NCBI GenBank assembly: GCA_963775275.1
Contig: CAVZII010000005.1
Span: forward strand, 2,046,001-2,110,000
Direction of reading: 5' to 3'
DNA length: 64,000 nt
Source: JANWHQ01 sp963775275
GTDB taxonomy: Bacteria; Pseudomonadota; Alphaproteobacteria; Caulobacterales; Caulobacteraceae
A program made the translations under genes and the position numbers. The number at the start of each line of letters is the position of its first letter. Within the stretch, counting starts at the first letter, position 1. Below the pieces are notes generated by a model. That model ran no database searches. It was not told the origin of the DNA and worked only from the letters and a program-made list of their open reading frames with translations. Below are positions 51,044-58,699 of this stretch, piece by piece.

Positions 51044-51542
51044 GCGACGCGCCAGAATCGCGCCAGACATCGCCCTGGCGGGCCGGGCGTCCCAGCCGCA
51101 GCTGGAGGACGGCGTCTACCAGGCCGTCTTCCGCACGCGGAGCGGCGAAGGCCTGGCGGTGACCACCCTCATGGACGGCCGGCTGCTCGGGCGGGGCCCG
51201 CATCTGGACGTCCAGGGATCGCTGCGCCAGATTCGCGAGGGGTTCCAGGCGATCGTCGAGGTGAGGACGACCCATCCCCAGGGGCTGGGCGGCGCCGCCT
51301 TCGGCGCGGCCGCCCGGGTCACCGCCGTGCTGGAGGGCCGCTGGGCGCCCGCGGCGGGGGCCTTCGTGCTGGACGGCGCGCTTCCGGGCGCGCCGGGCGA
51401 GCGCCTCACGCTCGAGCTGCGCGCCGTCAGGACGGCCCGCGCCCCCGCGCCGGCCGGCGCGGCCAAGGCGCTGCGTCCTCGTGCGGTCACCCGTCGGGAC
51501 GCGCCAGAGCGGAGACCACGGCCAGCGCCTGGTCCGCAGTGA
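51040..51542 (+). CDS. Hypothetical protein, GrlR-like fold, start uncertain
   Basis: The clear part begins near 51100: LEDGVYQAVFRTRSGEGLAV, LMDGRLLGRGPHLDVQGSL, then FQAIVEVRTTHP and AARVTAVLEGRWAP. This pattern, a strand pair with GXY and DG motifs, recalls GrlR-type small beta proteins, but weakly. The natural start would be the GTG at 51040 overlapping the previous stop; that GTG is in a different frame, so a frameshift or another start must be assumed. The end overlaps the convergent response-regulator gene by 56 bp. Confidence 0.42.
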
Positions 51543-51855
51543 AGGGCTTCAGCAGCATCACCCCGTCCGGCGCCCCGGCCGGCGCGCTGTCGCCGCGCGT
51601 GCCGGTGATGTAGACCAGCGGCAGGGTCGGATCGAGCTCGCGCGCCCGGCGCGCCACCTGCCAGCCGTCCGGGCCCGCGCCGAGCCCGAGGTCGATGATC
51701 ACCGCGCCCAGGCTCGCCGACCTGCGCTCCAGGACGGCGATCGCCTCCTCGCCGTCGCTGGCCGAGGCGACCTCGTATCCCGCCCCGACGAAGAGCTGCG
51801 CGAGCAGATCCTGGATCGGCGCCTCGTTGTCGACGACCAGCAGCGCGGGCGCCAT
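51487..51855 (-). CDS. Single-domain response regulator (CheY-like)
   Basis: A 122-residue receiver domain without an output domain. The acid pair lies in LLVVDNEAP, the phosphoacceptor Asp in VIIDLGLG, the conserved Thr/Ser in VYITGTRG, and the lysine in LLKPFT. It would accept phosphate from a histidine kinase and act by protein contact. No kinase gene is adjacent. The 3' end overlaps the preceding convergent gene. The second acidic residue of the pocket is Asn (DN), a mild departure from the usual DD/DE. Confidence 0.88.
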   Translation of the reverse strand: MAPALLVVDNEAPIQDLLAQLFVGAGYEVASASDGEEAIAVLERRSASLGAVIIDLGLGAGPDGWQVARRARELDPTLPLVYITGTRGDSAPAGAPDGVMLLKPFTADQALAVVSALARPDG

Positions 51856-52040
51856 GGGCGGGCCTTCACCTTGCCATCACCGGTCGCAGACGGGTTCGTT
51901 TCGCCAATCCCGCGCGCGACAGCCGGACCATCAACGCCAACGCCGCGCCAATGTTCCCAAACCATGCCGCGCCGCCCTGCGGCCCCGACCTGTGCTATGA
52001 GCCCAGGCATTGACCGCCGCGCGCATGAGGGAGAGCGCCC

Positions 52041-53315
52041 ATGAACCTTGCCAGACCATTCCGCCTGCCGCTGATCGGCGCCGCGCTGTGCGCTCTCGCC
52101 GCCTTCGCCGCCGCCGTCCCGGCCCAGGCCGCGTCCTCCGGGTGGGTCCGCACCTGGGGCGCCTCGCCCGAGCCGCCGCGCGCGGCCTTCGGCCCCTTCC
52201 CCGCGAGCCCGGGCTTCGAGGACCAGACCGTCCGCCAGGTCGTGCGCGTCAGCGCCGGCGGCGGCAAGGTTCGCGTGCGGCTGACCAATGTCTACGGGAC
52301 CGCGCCCCTCAGGATCGGCGCGGCGCGCATCGGCCTTGCGGGCAAGGACGGCGCGATCGGTCCGGGCGGCGACCACGCCCTCACCTTCGGCGGCTCGCCG
52401 AGTGCGACGATCCCGCCCGGCGCTCCCCTGATCAGCGACCCGGTCGACCTGAAGGTCGCGCCCCTGGCGCGGCTGGAGATCAGCCTCTACCTGCCCGGCC
52501 CCACCGGTCCCTGCACCTGCCACTCCACGGGCATGCAGACCGCCTACCTCGCCAAGGGCGACCAGGCTGCGGCGCAGACCCTGGCCGAGCCCTCCAAGCT
52601 CCAGGCGCGGACCTTCCTCTCCGGGGTGGACGTCGCCGCCGCCGGACCGGCCAGCACCATCGTCGCCTTCGGGGATTCCATCACCGACGGGGTGGGCTCC
52701 ACCGCGGACGCCGATCATCGCTGGCCCGACCTGCTCGCCGATCGCCTGGTCGCCCGCAAGGGCAAGCTCGCCTTCGCCGTCTCCAACGAGGGCATCAGCG
52801 GCAACCGGGTGCTGGGCGACGGCGCCGGCGTCAACGCCCTGGCCCGCTTCGACCGCGACGTCCTCGCCACGCCCGGCGCCGGCGACGTCATCGTCTTCGA
52901 GGGGGTGAACGACCTCGGCCTCAGCTATCCGCCCGCCACCATGACCGGCCCCTTCGCCGAGGCCATGAAGCGCAACGCCGGCGCGCCCGTCACCGCCCAG
53001 GACCTGATCGCCGGCTACCGGCAGCTGATCGCCCGCGCCCACGCGGCGGGCCTCAGGATCTACGGCGCGACGATCACGCCCTACAAGGGCGCGGCCTATT
53101 ACTCCGACAAGGGCGAGGCCGTGCGCGAGCAGGTCAACCGCTGGATCCGCACCAGCCACGCCTTCGACGGCGTGCTGGACTTCGACAAGGTCTGGCGCGA
53201 TCCGGCCGATCCGCTGCAGATCAAGGCCGGCCTTCACGCCGGCGACCACCTGCACGGCAGCGACGCCGGCTACCACGCCCTGGCCGATTCCATCGACCTG
53301 GGGATGTTCCGCTAG
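52041..53315 (+). CDS. Exported SGNH/GDSL hydrolase
   Basis: A 424-residue secreted hydrolase with a signal peptide (LPLIGAALCALAAFAAAVPAQA). Residues about 35-200 form a beta-sandwich-like N-domain (TWGASPEPP, VRVRLTNVYGT). The SGNH domain has block I FGDSITDG (catalytic Ser), block II Gly in GISGNRVL, block III Asn in FEGVNDLG, and block V DHLHGSDAGY (Asp and His). Substrates are probably esters of polysaccharides or lipids. The TAG stop is formed by the first CTAG of the adjacent inverted repeat copy. Confidence 0.92.
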   Translation: MNLARPFRLPLIGAALCALAAFAAAVPAQAASSGWVRTWGASPEPPRAAFGPFPASPGFEDQTVRQVVRVSAGGGKVRVRLTNVYGTAPLRIGAARIGLAGKDGAIGPGGDHALTFGGSPSATIPPGAPLISDPVDLKVAPLARLEISLYLPGPTGPCTCHSTGMQTAYLAKGDQAAAQTLAEPSKLQARTFLSGVDVAAAGPASTIVAFGDSITDGVGSTADADHRWPDLLADRLVARKGKLAFAVSNEGISGNRVLGDGAGVNALARFDRDVLATPGAGDVIVFEGVNDLGLSYPPATMTGPFAEAMKRNAGAPVTAQDLIAGYRQLIARAHAAGLRIYGATITPYKGAAYYSDKGEAVREQVNRWIRTSHAFDGVLDFDKVWRDPADPLQIKAGLHAGDHLHGSDAGYHALADSIDLGMFR

Positions 53316-53477
53316 TGTCCCGATTCCGAAGTTCGCCAGCGCTTTTGCCAGGCAGATGCGAACTTCGGAATCGATCGGGACACTAGCAAGTCTATGATTC
53401 TAGTGTGGTTTACGGATCAGAAGTTCGCAGCCGAGGGCGCCGCCATCATCATGCGAACTTCTGATCCACCACACTAG
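53312..53477 (-). repeat. CTAG-ended paired palindrome, copy 5 (inverted)
   Basis: This 166-bp copy lies in opposite orientation, with palindrome B first. Its first four bases CTAG overlap the TAG stop codon of the SGNH hydrolase gene. Linker is of the CAAGTCTATGATT form. Confidence 0.92.
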
Positions 53478-53479
53478 TC

Positions 53480-53630
53480 GTCCTCTCCCATGGGGAGAGG
53501 AAGGGACCCATTGCGCAGCAATGGGGAGGTGAGGGGTTTCGGTCCAGCCGTCTTACCCCCTCATCCTCCCGCCGCCCTGCGGACGGCGGGCCCCTCCTTC
53601 TCCCGATGGGAGAAGGGACCTGGCGGCGCT
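53480..53630. repeat. Mosaic intergenic repeat (CCTCTCCC family), copy d
   Basis: It begins three bases after the paired palindrome. Its first 55 bases nearly equal 17973 onward (including CCCATTGCGCAGCAATGG). It continues through CCCCTCATCCTCCC to a TTCTCCC/GGGAGAAGG hairpin just before the SDR gene's end. Confidence 0.75.
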
Positions 53631-53632
53631 CG

Positions 53633-54529
53633 TCACCCCACGTCCTTCCACGTCGCCTTGGCCGCGGCCTTGCCGGCGCGGCGGCCCTCCTCGAACCCGA
53701 GCCGTTCGGGCGGGCAGGGCTCGTCGGGGATCGCGGCCAGGGCCTCGTCGAAGAGCTCCCTCAGCTCCTCTTTGAACTCCGGGTGGGGCAGGATGTAGAG
53801 CTCGTTGGCCTTCACCGCCTTCAGCACCTTCTCGCCGACCTCCACCGGGTCCATGCCGTGCTCGTGCACGCCCGCCAGCCGCTCCATGAAGCCTTCGGGC
53901 GCCTTGGACGCGTTCACCGACAGGGCCTCGGGGCGGATCTGGTCGCTCTCGTAGATGTGGCTCTTCACCAGCCCCGGGCAGAGCACCGAGACGCCGATGT
54001 TGTGCGGCGCGAGCGAATACCTCAGCGCTTCGGAGAGCCCCCGAACCGCGAACTTCGAGGCCGTGTAGATCCCCGCGCCGGGCCCGGAGATGAACGAGGC
54101 CATGGAGGCGGTGTTGACGATGTGGCCGCCCTCGCCGTGCGCCTTGATCCGCCGGGTGAAGGTCTGCACGCCGTTGACCACGCCGCCGAAGTTCACCCCC
54201 ACCACCCAGTCCCAGTCGTCGTAGGTGGCGTCTCCCATGTCGTTGAAGAGGTTGATGCCCGCGTTGTTGCAGACCAGGTGCACCTTGCCGAACACCCGCT
54301 CGGCCTCGTCGGCGGCCAGCGCGAAGGCCGCCCGGTCGGTCACGTCCAGCCGGATCGCGTGCACGTCGTTGCGGCCGGGGAACTCGGCCATGGCCTGGTC
54401 CAGGTGGTCCTGGCGGATGTCGGCGATCACCACCTTCATGCCGGCGGCCGAGAACACCTTGGCCATGCCGAGCCCGACGCCCGAGCCTCCGCCGGTGATG
54501 AACGCGGTCCTGCCCTCGACGACTTTCAT
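53633..54529 (-). CDS. SDR-family dehydrogenase, LigD-like group (third copy)
   Basis: A 298-residue SDR: TGGGSGVGLGMAKVF, CNNAGINLF, NTASMAS serine, YTASK. It has the extended C-terminal LYILPHPEFKEELRELFDEAL block shared with the two other copies. Of the three it has DATYDDWDWVVGVNFGGVVNG, closest by eye to LigD's YDDFDWIIGVNLNGVING. Role in lignin-dimer alcohol oxidation is inferred. Upstream it is divergent from a small helical protein gene. Confidence 0.87.
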   Translation of the reverse strand: MKVVEGRTAFITGGGSGVGLGMAKVFSAAGMKVVIADIRQDHLDQAMAEFPGRNDVHAIRLDVTDRAAFALAADEAERVFGKVHLVCNNAGINLFNDMGDATYDDWDWVVGVNFGGVVNGVQTFTRRIKAHGEGGHIVNTASMASFISGPGAGIYTASKFAVRGLSEALRYSLAPHNIGVSVLCPGLVKSHIYESDQIRPEALSVNASKAPEGFMERLAGVHEHGMDPVEVGEKVLKAVKANELYILPHPEFKEELRELFDEALAAIPDEPCPPERLGFEEGRRAGKAAAKATWKDVG

Positions 54530-54639
54530 GCGCGTATTCCCTGGCCCGTTGAGCTGCCTCGGGGCTCCTTACTGATCCGCGCGGCGGATGTCAGCCGCCC
54601 TGGGGCGTGATAGAGGCCGCTCATCCGGGGAGGATCGCT

Positions 54640-54906
54640 TTGGAAGCCTATGCGAAGGCGCTGGCCGGCATCTGCACGCGCCACGGGATCAGCCTGACCA
54701 CGGCGGCGGCCGAGCTGATGACCGCCCCGGTCCGCGAGGCCTTCGAGACCCGCAGGGACTTCGACCTGGACCAGGCCATCCTCAGCGCCGAGCTGATCGT
54801 CATGCACATGGCCGCCCGTCACCGCGGCCTGCACCACGCCCCCTCCGTGATCCGCGCCTTCGCCGAGGCCATAGGCCAGACCCCACCCTTCTCCGAGCCA
54901 GCCTGA
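54640..54906 (+). CDS. Small helical hypothetical protein
   Basis: An 88-residue helical protein (AYAKALAGICTRHGISLTTAAA, then LSAELIVMHMAARHRGLHHAP). TTG at 54640 is chosen because GGGGAGG lies six bases before it; an in-frame GTG at 54607 has no such site. No family recognised. It is divergent from the SDR gene and followed by a long inverted repeat. Confidence 0.55.
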   Translation: MEAYAKALAGICTRHGISLTTAAAELMTAPVREAFETRRDFDLDQAILSAELIVMHMAARHRGLHHAPSVIRAFAEAIGQTPPFSEPA

Positions 54907-54933
54907 GCCGCGGAGCGGGGGTGACGAGGCCAA

Positions 54934-55054
54934 GATCTTCCCCCTCTGGGGGAAGTGTCGCCCCGCAGGGGTGACGAAGGGGGGGCGGCGCCGGCCGCGG
55001 CGGCTCAGCCCCCATCCCCGGCTTTGCCGGGACTTCCCCCAGAGGGGGAAGATC
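54934..55054. repeat. Long inverted repeat with 23-bp arms
   Basis: Arms at 54934-54956 and 55032-55054 are perfectly complementary over 23 bases, starting GATCTTCCCCCTCTGGGG, and each arm is itself a hairpin. Inside are CGCCCCGCAGGGG and GCCGGCCGCGGC hairpins. It lies between convergent genes and may terminate both. Confidence 0.75.
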
Positions 55055-55065
55055 ATTTGGCCGCC

Positions 55066-56076
55066 TCACCCGGCCGGCGAAGGCTCCGAGACAATTCCCG
55101 CCGCCTCCGCCGTGATCTCGAACGAGCGCAAGCGCTTGGCATGATCGAACACCTGGGCGGTGACGATCAGCTCGTCCGCCCCGTGCCTGGCCGCGAAAGC
55201 CTCGATCCCGCGCCGGACCGTCTCGGGCGAGCCCGCCACCGAGCGCGACAGCACTTCGTCCAGCAGGCCCTGCACCATCGGGTGGTCCGGCAGCTTGGAC
55301 GGGTCGACCGGCGGGGGCAGGGGCCCGGGCCGGCCGGTGCGCATGTTCACGAAGGCCTGCTGGATCGAGGTGAACAGGAACCGAGCCTCCTCGTCGCTCT
55401 CCGCGCCCAGCACGTTCAGCCCCAGCATCACGTGCGGCCGCTCCAGCCGCGCCGAGGGCCGGAACATCCGCCGATAGAGCTCCAGCGCCGCCTCCAGCTC
55501 CTGGGGCGCGAAGTGCGAGGCGAAGGCGTAGGGCAGGCCGAGCAGCGCCGCGAGCTGGGCGCCATAGGTCGAGGAGCCGAGGATCCAGACCTCCACCTCC
55601 GCCCCTTCGCCCGGCACCGCGCGCACCTGCTGGCCCGGCTCGGCCGGCGCGAAGTAGCCCATCAGCTCGACCACGTCGTTGGGGAAGCGGTCCACGTCCC
55701 CCATCAGGGTCCGGCGCAGCGCCCGCGCGGTCATCTGGTCCGTGCCCGGCGCCCGGCCGAGCCCCAGGTCGATGCGGTGGGGATAGAGCGAGGCCAGGGT
55801 CCCGAACTGTTCGGCGATCACCAGCGGCGCATGGTTCGGCAGCATGATCCCGCCCGCGCCGATGCGGATGGTCTTCGTCCCCTCGGCCACGAAGCCCAGC
55901 GACACCGCCGTGGCCGCGCTCGCGACGCCCGCCATGTTGTGGTGCTCGGCCATCCAGAACCGCCGATAGCCCCAGCCCTCGGCGTGCGCCGCCAGGTCGC
56001 GGCTGTTGCGCAGCGCCTGCCCGGCGTCGCCCCCCTGGACGATCGGCGCAAGGTCGAGGATCGAAAGCGGAACCAT
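55066..56076 (-). CDS. LLM-class flavin-dependent oxidoreductase
   Basis: A 336-residue protein of the bacterial luciferase-like monooxygenase family: opening SILDLAPIVQGGDAGQALRN, then WGYRRFWMAEHHNMAGVASAAT, GAGGIMLPNHAPLVIAEQFG and LGLGRAPGTDQMT, typical of the YhbW/luciferase-like single-subunit group. FMNH2-dependent oxidation of an unknown substrate is expected. An upstream in-frame ATG at 56103 exists, but the family usually starts at MVPLSILD, so 56076 is chosen. The CTAG repeat begins only 34 bp upstream of this start. Confidence 0.88.
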   Translation of the reverse strand: MVPLSILDLAPIVQGGDAGQALRNSRDLAAHAEGWGYRRFWMAEHHNMAGVASAATAVSLGFVAEGTKTIRIGAGGIMLPNHAPLVIAEQFGTLASLYPHRIDLGLGRAPGTDQMTARALRRTLMGDVDRFPNDVVELMGYFAPAEPGQQVRAVPGEGAEVEVWILGSSTYGAQLAALLGLPYAFASHFAPQELEAALELYRRMFRPSARLERPHVMLGLNVLGAESDEEARFLFTSIQQAFVNMRTGRPGPLPPPVDPSKLPDHPMVQGLLDEVLSRSVAGSPETVRRGIEAFAARHGADELIVTAQVFDHAKRLRSFEITAEAAGIVSEPSPAG

Positions 56077-56109
56077 GGCCGCCGATATGGGGGCGTTCCA
56101 CATCCTCGC

Positions 56110-56364
56110 CTAGTGTGGTGGATCAGAAGTTCGCATGATGATGGCGGCGCCCTCGGCTGCGAACTTCTGATCCGTAAACCACACTAGAATCATAGACTTG
56201 CTAGTGTCCCGATCGATTCCGAAGTTCGCATCTGCCTGGCAAAAAGCGCTGGCGAACTTCGGAATCGGGACACTAGAATCATACATTTGCTAGTGTCCTT
56301 ATCGATTCCGAAGTTCGCATCCGCCTTGCAAATGCGCTGGCGAACTTCGGAATCGGGACACTAG
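56110..56364 (+). repeat. CTAG-ended palindromes, compound A-B-B copy 6
   Basis: Palindrome A and palindrome B (to 56276) are followed by a second linker and a second palindrome B (56290-56364). The two B units belong to different subtypes: the first has CTGCCTGGCAAAAAGCG in the loop, like copies 4 and 5; the second has CCGCCTTGCAAATGCG, like copies 2 and 3. Confidence 0.92.
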
Positions 56365-56390
56365 GGCTGGCTGGCGCCCGCGATCGACCA

Positions 56391-56516
56391 TCCACCGTCA
56401 TGGCCGGCCACCGTGCCGGCCACCCATGAACACGACCGCATGGGAAATGTCCGGAGCGCTGACGTTCATGGGTTACCGGCATTCCGCGCTTCGCGCTCCA
56501 GCCGGTAATGACGATG
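56391..56516. repeat. Intergenic palindromic repeat, GTCATGGCCGG family
   Basis: The second copy of the repeat at 16361-16480. It opens CCACCGTCATGGCCGGCC, carries CCCATGAAC and GTTCATGGG arms, and ends with a TACCGGC/GCCGGTA hairpin. It lies between the CTAG repeat and the dehydrogenase gene. Together with 56110-56364 it accounts for most of the 56077-56662 gap. Confidence 0.65.
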
Positions 56517-56662
56517 AGATAGGCGGTCGCGTCACAGACCAGGCGCTCCGGGCGCCATCGGCCGCATCGCTTCCTTCTCCAACTCTCCCCAACCCGCCGG
56601 CCGAGGTGCTAGAACCCGCCCCGACAGGGCCGCACAACAGGACTTCCAGGGGAACGCCGCCG

Positions 56663-57667
56663 ATGAAAGCCTACGTCATGCCCGCCGGGTGCAAGGGGGT
56701 CGACGACCTCGAGCTGATCGAGCGCCCCGATCCCAGGCCCGGCCCCGGCCAGGTGCTGGTGCGCGTGCGCGCCGCCTCGCTGAACTACCGCGACCAGGCC
56801 GCCGTCACCGGCCACTACTTCCAGCAGGTCGTCCAGGACACCATCCCCCTCTCCGACGGCGCGGGCGAGGTGGTCGAGGTCGGCGCGGGCGTGCTGGGCC
56901 TGAAGGTCGGCGACAAGGTGGCCGGGACCTTCTCCCAGCCCGATCCCAAGGGGCCGGCCAACGCCATGCCCGCCCCGCTCGGCCTGCCTCTGGACGGCAT
57001 GCTGACCGAGCTGATCGTCATGCACGAGGTCGGCGCCATCAAGCTGCCGGAGGGCTATTCCTTCGAGGAGGGCGCGTGCCTGCCCTGCGCCGGCGTCACC
57101 GCCTGGAACTGCCTCTTCGGCGCCGGCAAGCCGGTGCGCCCGGGCGACACGGTCCTGGTGCTGGGCACCGGCGGGGTCTCGATCTGGGGCCTGCAGTTCG
57201 CCAAGGCCTCCGGCTGCAAGGTGGTCGCCACCACCTCGCGCGACGGCAAGGCCCAGCGCCTGCAGGCGCTCGGGGCCGACGCGGTGGTCAACTACAAGAC
57301 CCACGAGAATTGGGACGAAGAGGTGATGAAGGCCACCCATGGCCACGGCGCGGACTGCGTCGTCGAGGTCGGCGGCGCGGGCACCCTGCAGCGCTCCTAC
57401 AATTCCCTCGCCCGCGGCGGCAAGATCGGCCTGATCGGCGTCCTGACCCAGGGAACCTCCAACCCCCACACCCTGATGATGAAGGGCGGCAGCCTGCACG
57501 GCATCTTCGTGGGCGGCCGCGACCTGTTCGAGCAGATGAACGCCGCCATCAACGTCAACGGCATCAAGCCGGTCATCGACAAGGTCTTCCCGTTCGCCGA
57601 GGCCAAGGAGGCCTTCCGCCACCAGGCCTCCGGCGACTTCATGGGAAAAGTCGTCATCAGCATCTGA
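56663..57667 (+). CDS. Zinc-independent medium-chain dehydrogenase (quinone oxidoreductase-like)
   Basis: A 334-residue MDR protein: SLNYRDQAAVTGHY, PLSDGAGEVVEVGAGV, cofactor loop VLVLGTGGVSIWGLQFAKASG, and GGRDLFEQMNAAI. The structural-zinc cysteine cluster and the Cys/His catalytic zinc ligands of alcohol dehydrogenases are absent, so it groups with NADPH:quinone oxidoreductase-like enzymes. Reduction of an enone, quinone or similar compound is expected. AGGGGA precedes the ATG. It ends just before a large repeat region. Confidence 0.9.
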   Translation: MKAYVMPAGCKGVDDLELIERPDPRPGPGQVLVRVRAASLNYRDQAAVTGHYFQQVVQDTIPLSDGAGEVVEVGAGVLGLKVGDKVAGTFSQPDPKGPANAMPAPLGLPLDGMLTELIVMHEVGAIKLPEGYSFEEGACLPCAGVTAWNCLFGAGKPVRPGDTVLVLGTGGVSIWGLQFAKASGCKVVATTSRDGKAQRLQALGADAVVNYKTHENWDEEVMKATHGHGADCVVEVGGAGTLQRSYNSLARGGKIGLIGVLTQGTSNPHTLMMKGGSLHGIFVGGRDLFEQMNAAINVNGIKPVIDKVFPFAEAKEAFRHQASGDFMGKVVISI

Positions 57668-57677
57668 AGTCCTCGCC

Positions 57678-58079
57678 CCTGGTCCTCCCCCGTTTGCGGG
57701 CTACGGCATTCACACAACTCGGATTCATCAACGAATTGAGGAGCTTGTACGCTGCACGAACCCTCTCCCCCTTGCGGGAGAGGGTGAGGATTGGCCGCCG
57801 CCTGCAAGGCGGCGGCATGCGATCGACAACGACTTGTCGATCGCCAAGACGAACGCCCGCAGCTGTGCTGCGGGCTGGGCGGATGCAGGCCGGGCGAGGG
57901 GCCGCGCCGGCCCCTCAGCGTCGCTCTCCCGCTTAAGGTATTGATTTGCCGGAGAACATCGGCGCGACCCCTCATCCGGCGGGCTCCACCCGCACCTTCT
58001 CCCGCAAGGGGAGAAGGTCGAACGGGCGCCTCGACCGGCTCAGATGTGTGAATTCCGTAGGTTTGCGGGGGAGGTCCGG
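57678..58079. repeat. IS4-like terminal ends around nested repeats (possible non-autonomous relic)
   Basis: The left end (CCTGGTCCTCCCCCGTTTGC, then CATTCACACA) and right end (TGTGTGAATTCCGTAGG, then GCGGGGGAGGTCCGG) resemble in inverted orientation the ends of the IS4-family element at 6125-7652. Between them lie CCTCTCCC-type hairpins, and no protein of the element. This explains most of the 57668-58187 gap. It may be a MITE-like or deleted IS derivative later filled by other repeats. Confidence 0.5.
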
Positions 58080-58153
58080 CGAAGCCGGGGAGGGGGCGAG
58101 GCGTCTCGCGCGCGCCGGCGTCGCAGACCGGATTGACGGCCCTGGCGACAGAC

Positions 58154-58166
58154 GTTACGCCGTAAC
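58154..58166. promoter_or_regulatory. Short palindrome before efflux operon
   Basis: GTTACG and CGTAAC arms with one central base lie 22 bp before the first gene of the metal-efflux operon. The position suits a repressor or activator site; no matching regulator gene is in the window. Confidence 0.4.
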
Positions 58167-58187
58167 AGTCCCGAGGCGGCTGAAGCG

Positions 58188-58595
58188 ATGGGTTGCGGCC
58201 GGATGAAGGTTGCGGCGGCGGATCTCTGGAGCACGATGCGCACAGGCGCCGGCCGCCTCGGCGTGACCTGGATCCTGCTGCTCGCCTTCACGCTCCAGGC
58301 CTACATCACCCAGACCCATGTCCACCTGGCGTCGAGCGCGGCCGATCGTGCGCCGGTCGTCGCGGCCGGCGTCGCGGCCTTCGCCCAGCGCCCGGCCCCG
58401 AAGGGCGACGAGACCATCGCCTGCCCGTTCTGCCAGGCCATCGCCAGCGCCGGCGCCTTCGTCGGCCCGGCGGCCCTGATCCTGGGTCCGCCGGCCGGCT
58501 GGGCCGCAGCGGGCGCCCCGGCGCCGGTCGCGGCCGGCCTGCAGCTCGCCTCCGCCGGCTTCAGCTGGCGCAGCCGCGCCCCTCCACGGCCCTGA
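58188..58595 (+). CDS. Small DUF2946-like protein at head of metal-efflux operon
   Basis: A 135-residue protein with a hydrophobic N-terminal segment (LGVTWILLLAFTLQAYITQTHVHL) that probably anchors or exports it, and a CPFCQAIASAGAF motif near residue 80. This histidine plus CXXC arrangement with alanine-rich helices recalls DUF2946 proteins found beside copper and heavy-metal transport genes. Metal binding is inferred. ATG 58188 or 58203 are both possible starts. It lies 104 bp before the outer-membrane factor gene. Confidence 0.6.
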   Translation: MGCGRMKVAAADLWSTMRTGAGRLGVTWILLLAFTLQAYITQTHVHLASSAADRAPVVAAGVAAFAQRPAPKGDETIACPFCQAIASAGAFVGPAALILGPPAGWAAAGAPAPVAAGLQLASAGFSWRSRAPPRP

Positions 58596-58699
58596 GCCTC
58601 TAGTCCGGACGTCCGCGCCGGCCGCGAACGCGCCGTCGTGGACGTCGCGCATGGGCCGGGACCGCGCGACCACGTCGGCGGACCCCTCAGGAGACTCCG

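Noticed and set aside
56110..56364. Possible CRISPR array from regularly repeated palindromes
   Set aside because: Only three units, two different palindromes, 13-base linkers of constant sequence and no variable spacers or cas genes.
56279..56482. Short proteins ending in a shared PKFASAFARR-type tail
   Set aside because: The tail is simply the translation of palindrome B and recurs wherever the repeat is read in that frame (also near 39609).
57678..58079. Possible small genes in the gap before the metal-efflux operon
   Set aside because: All frames there translate hairpin repeats; there are no ribosome sites or conserved protein segments.
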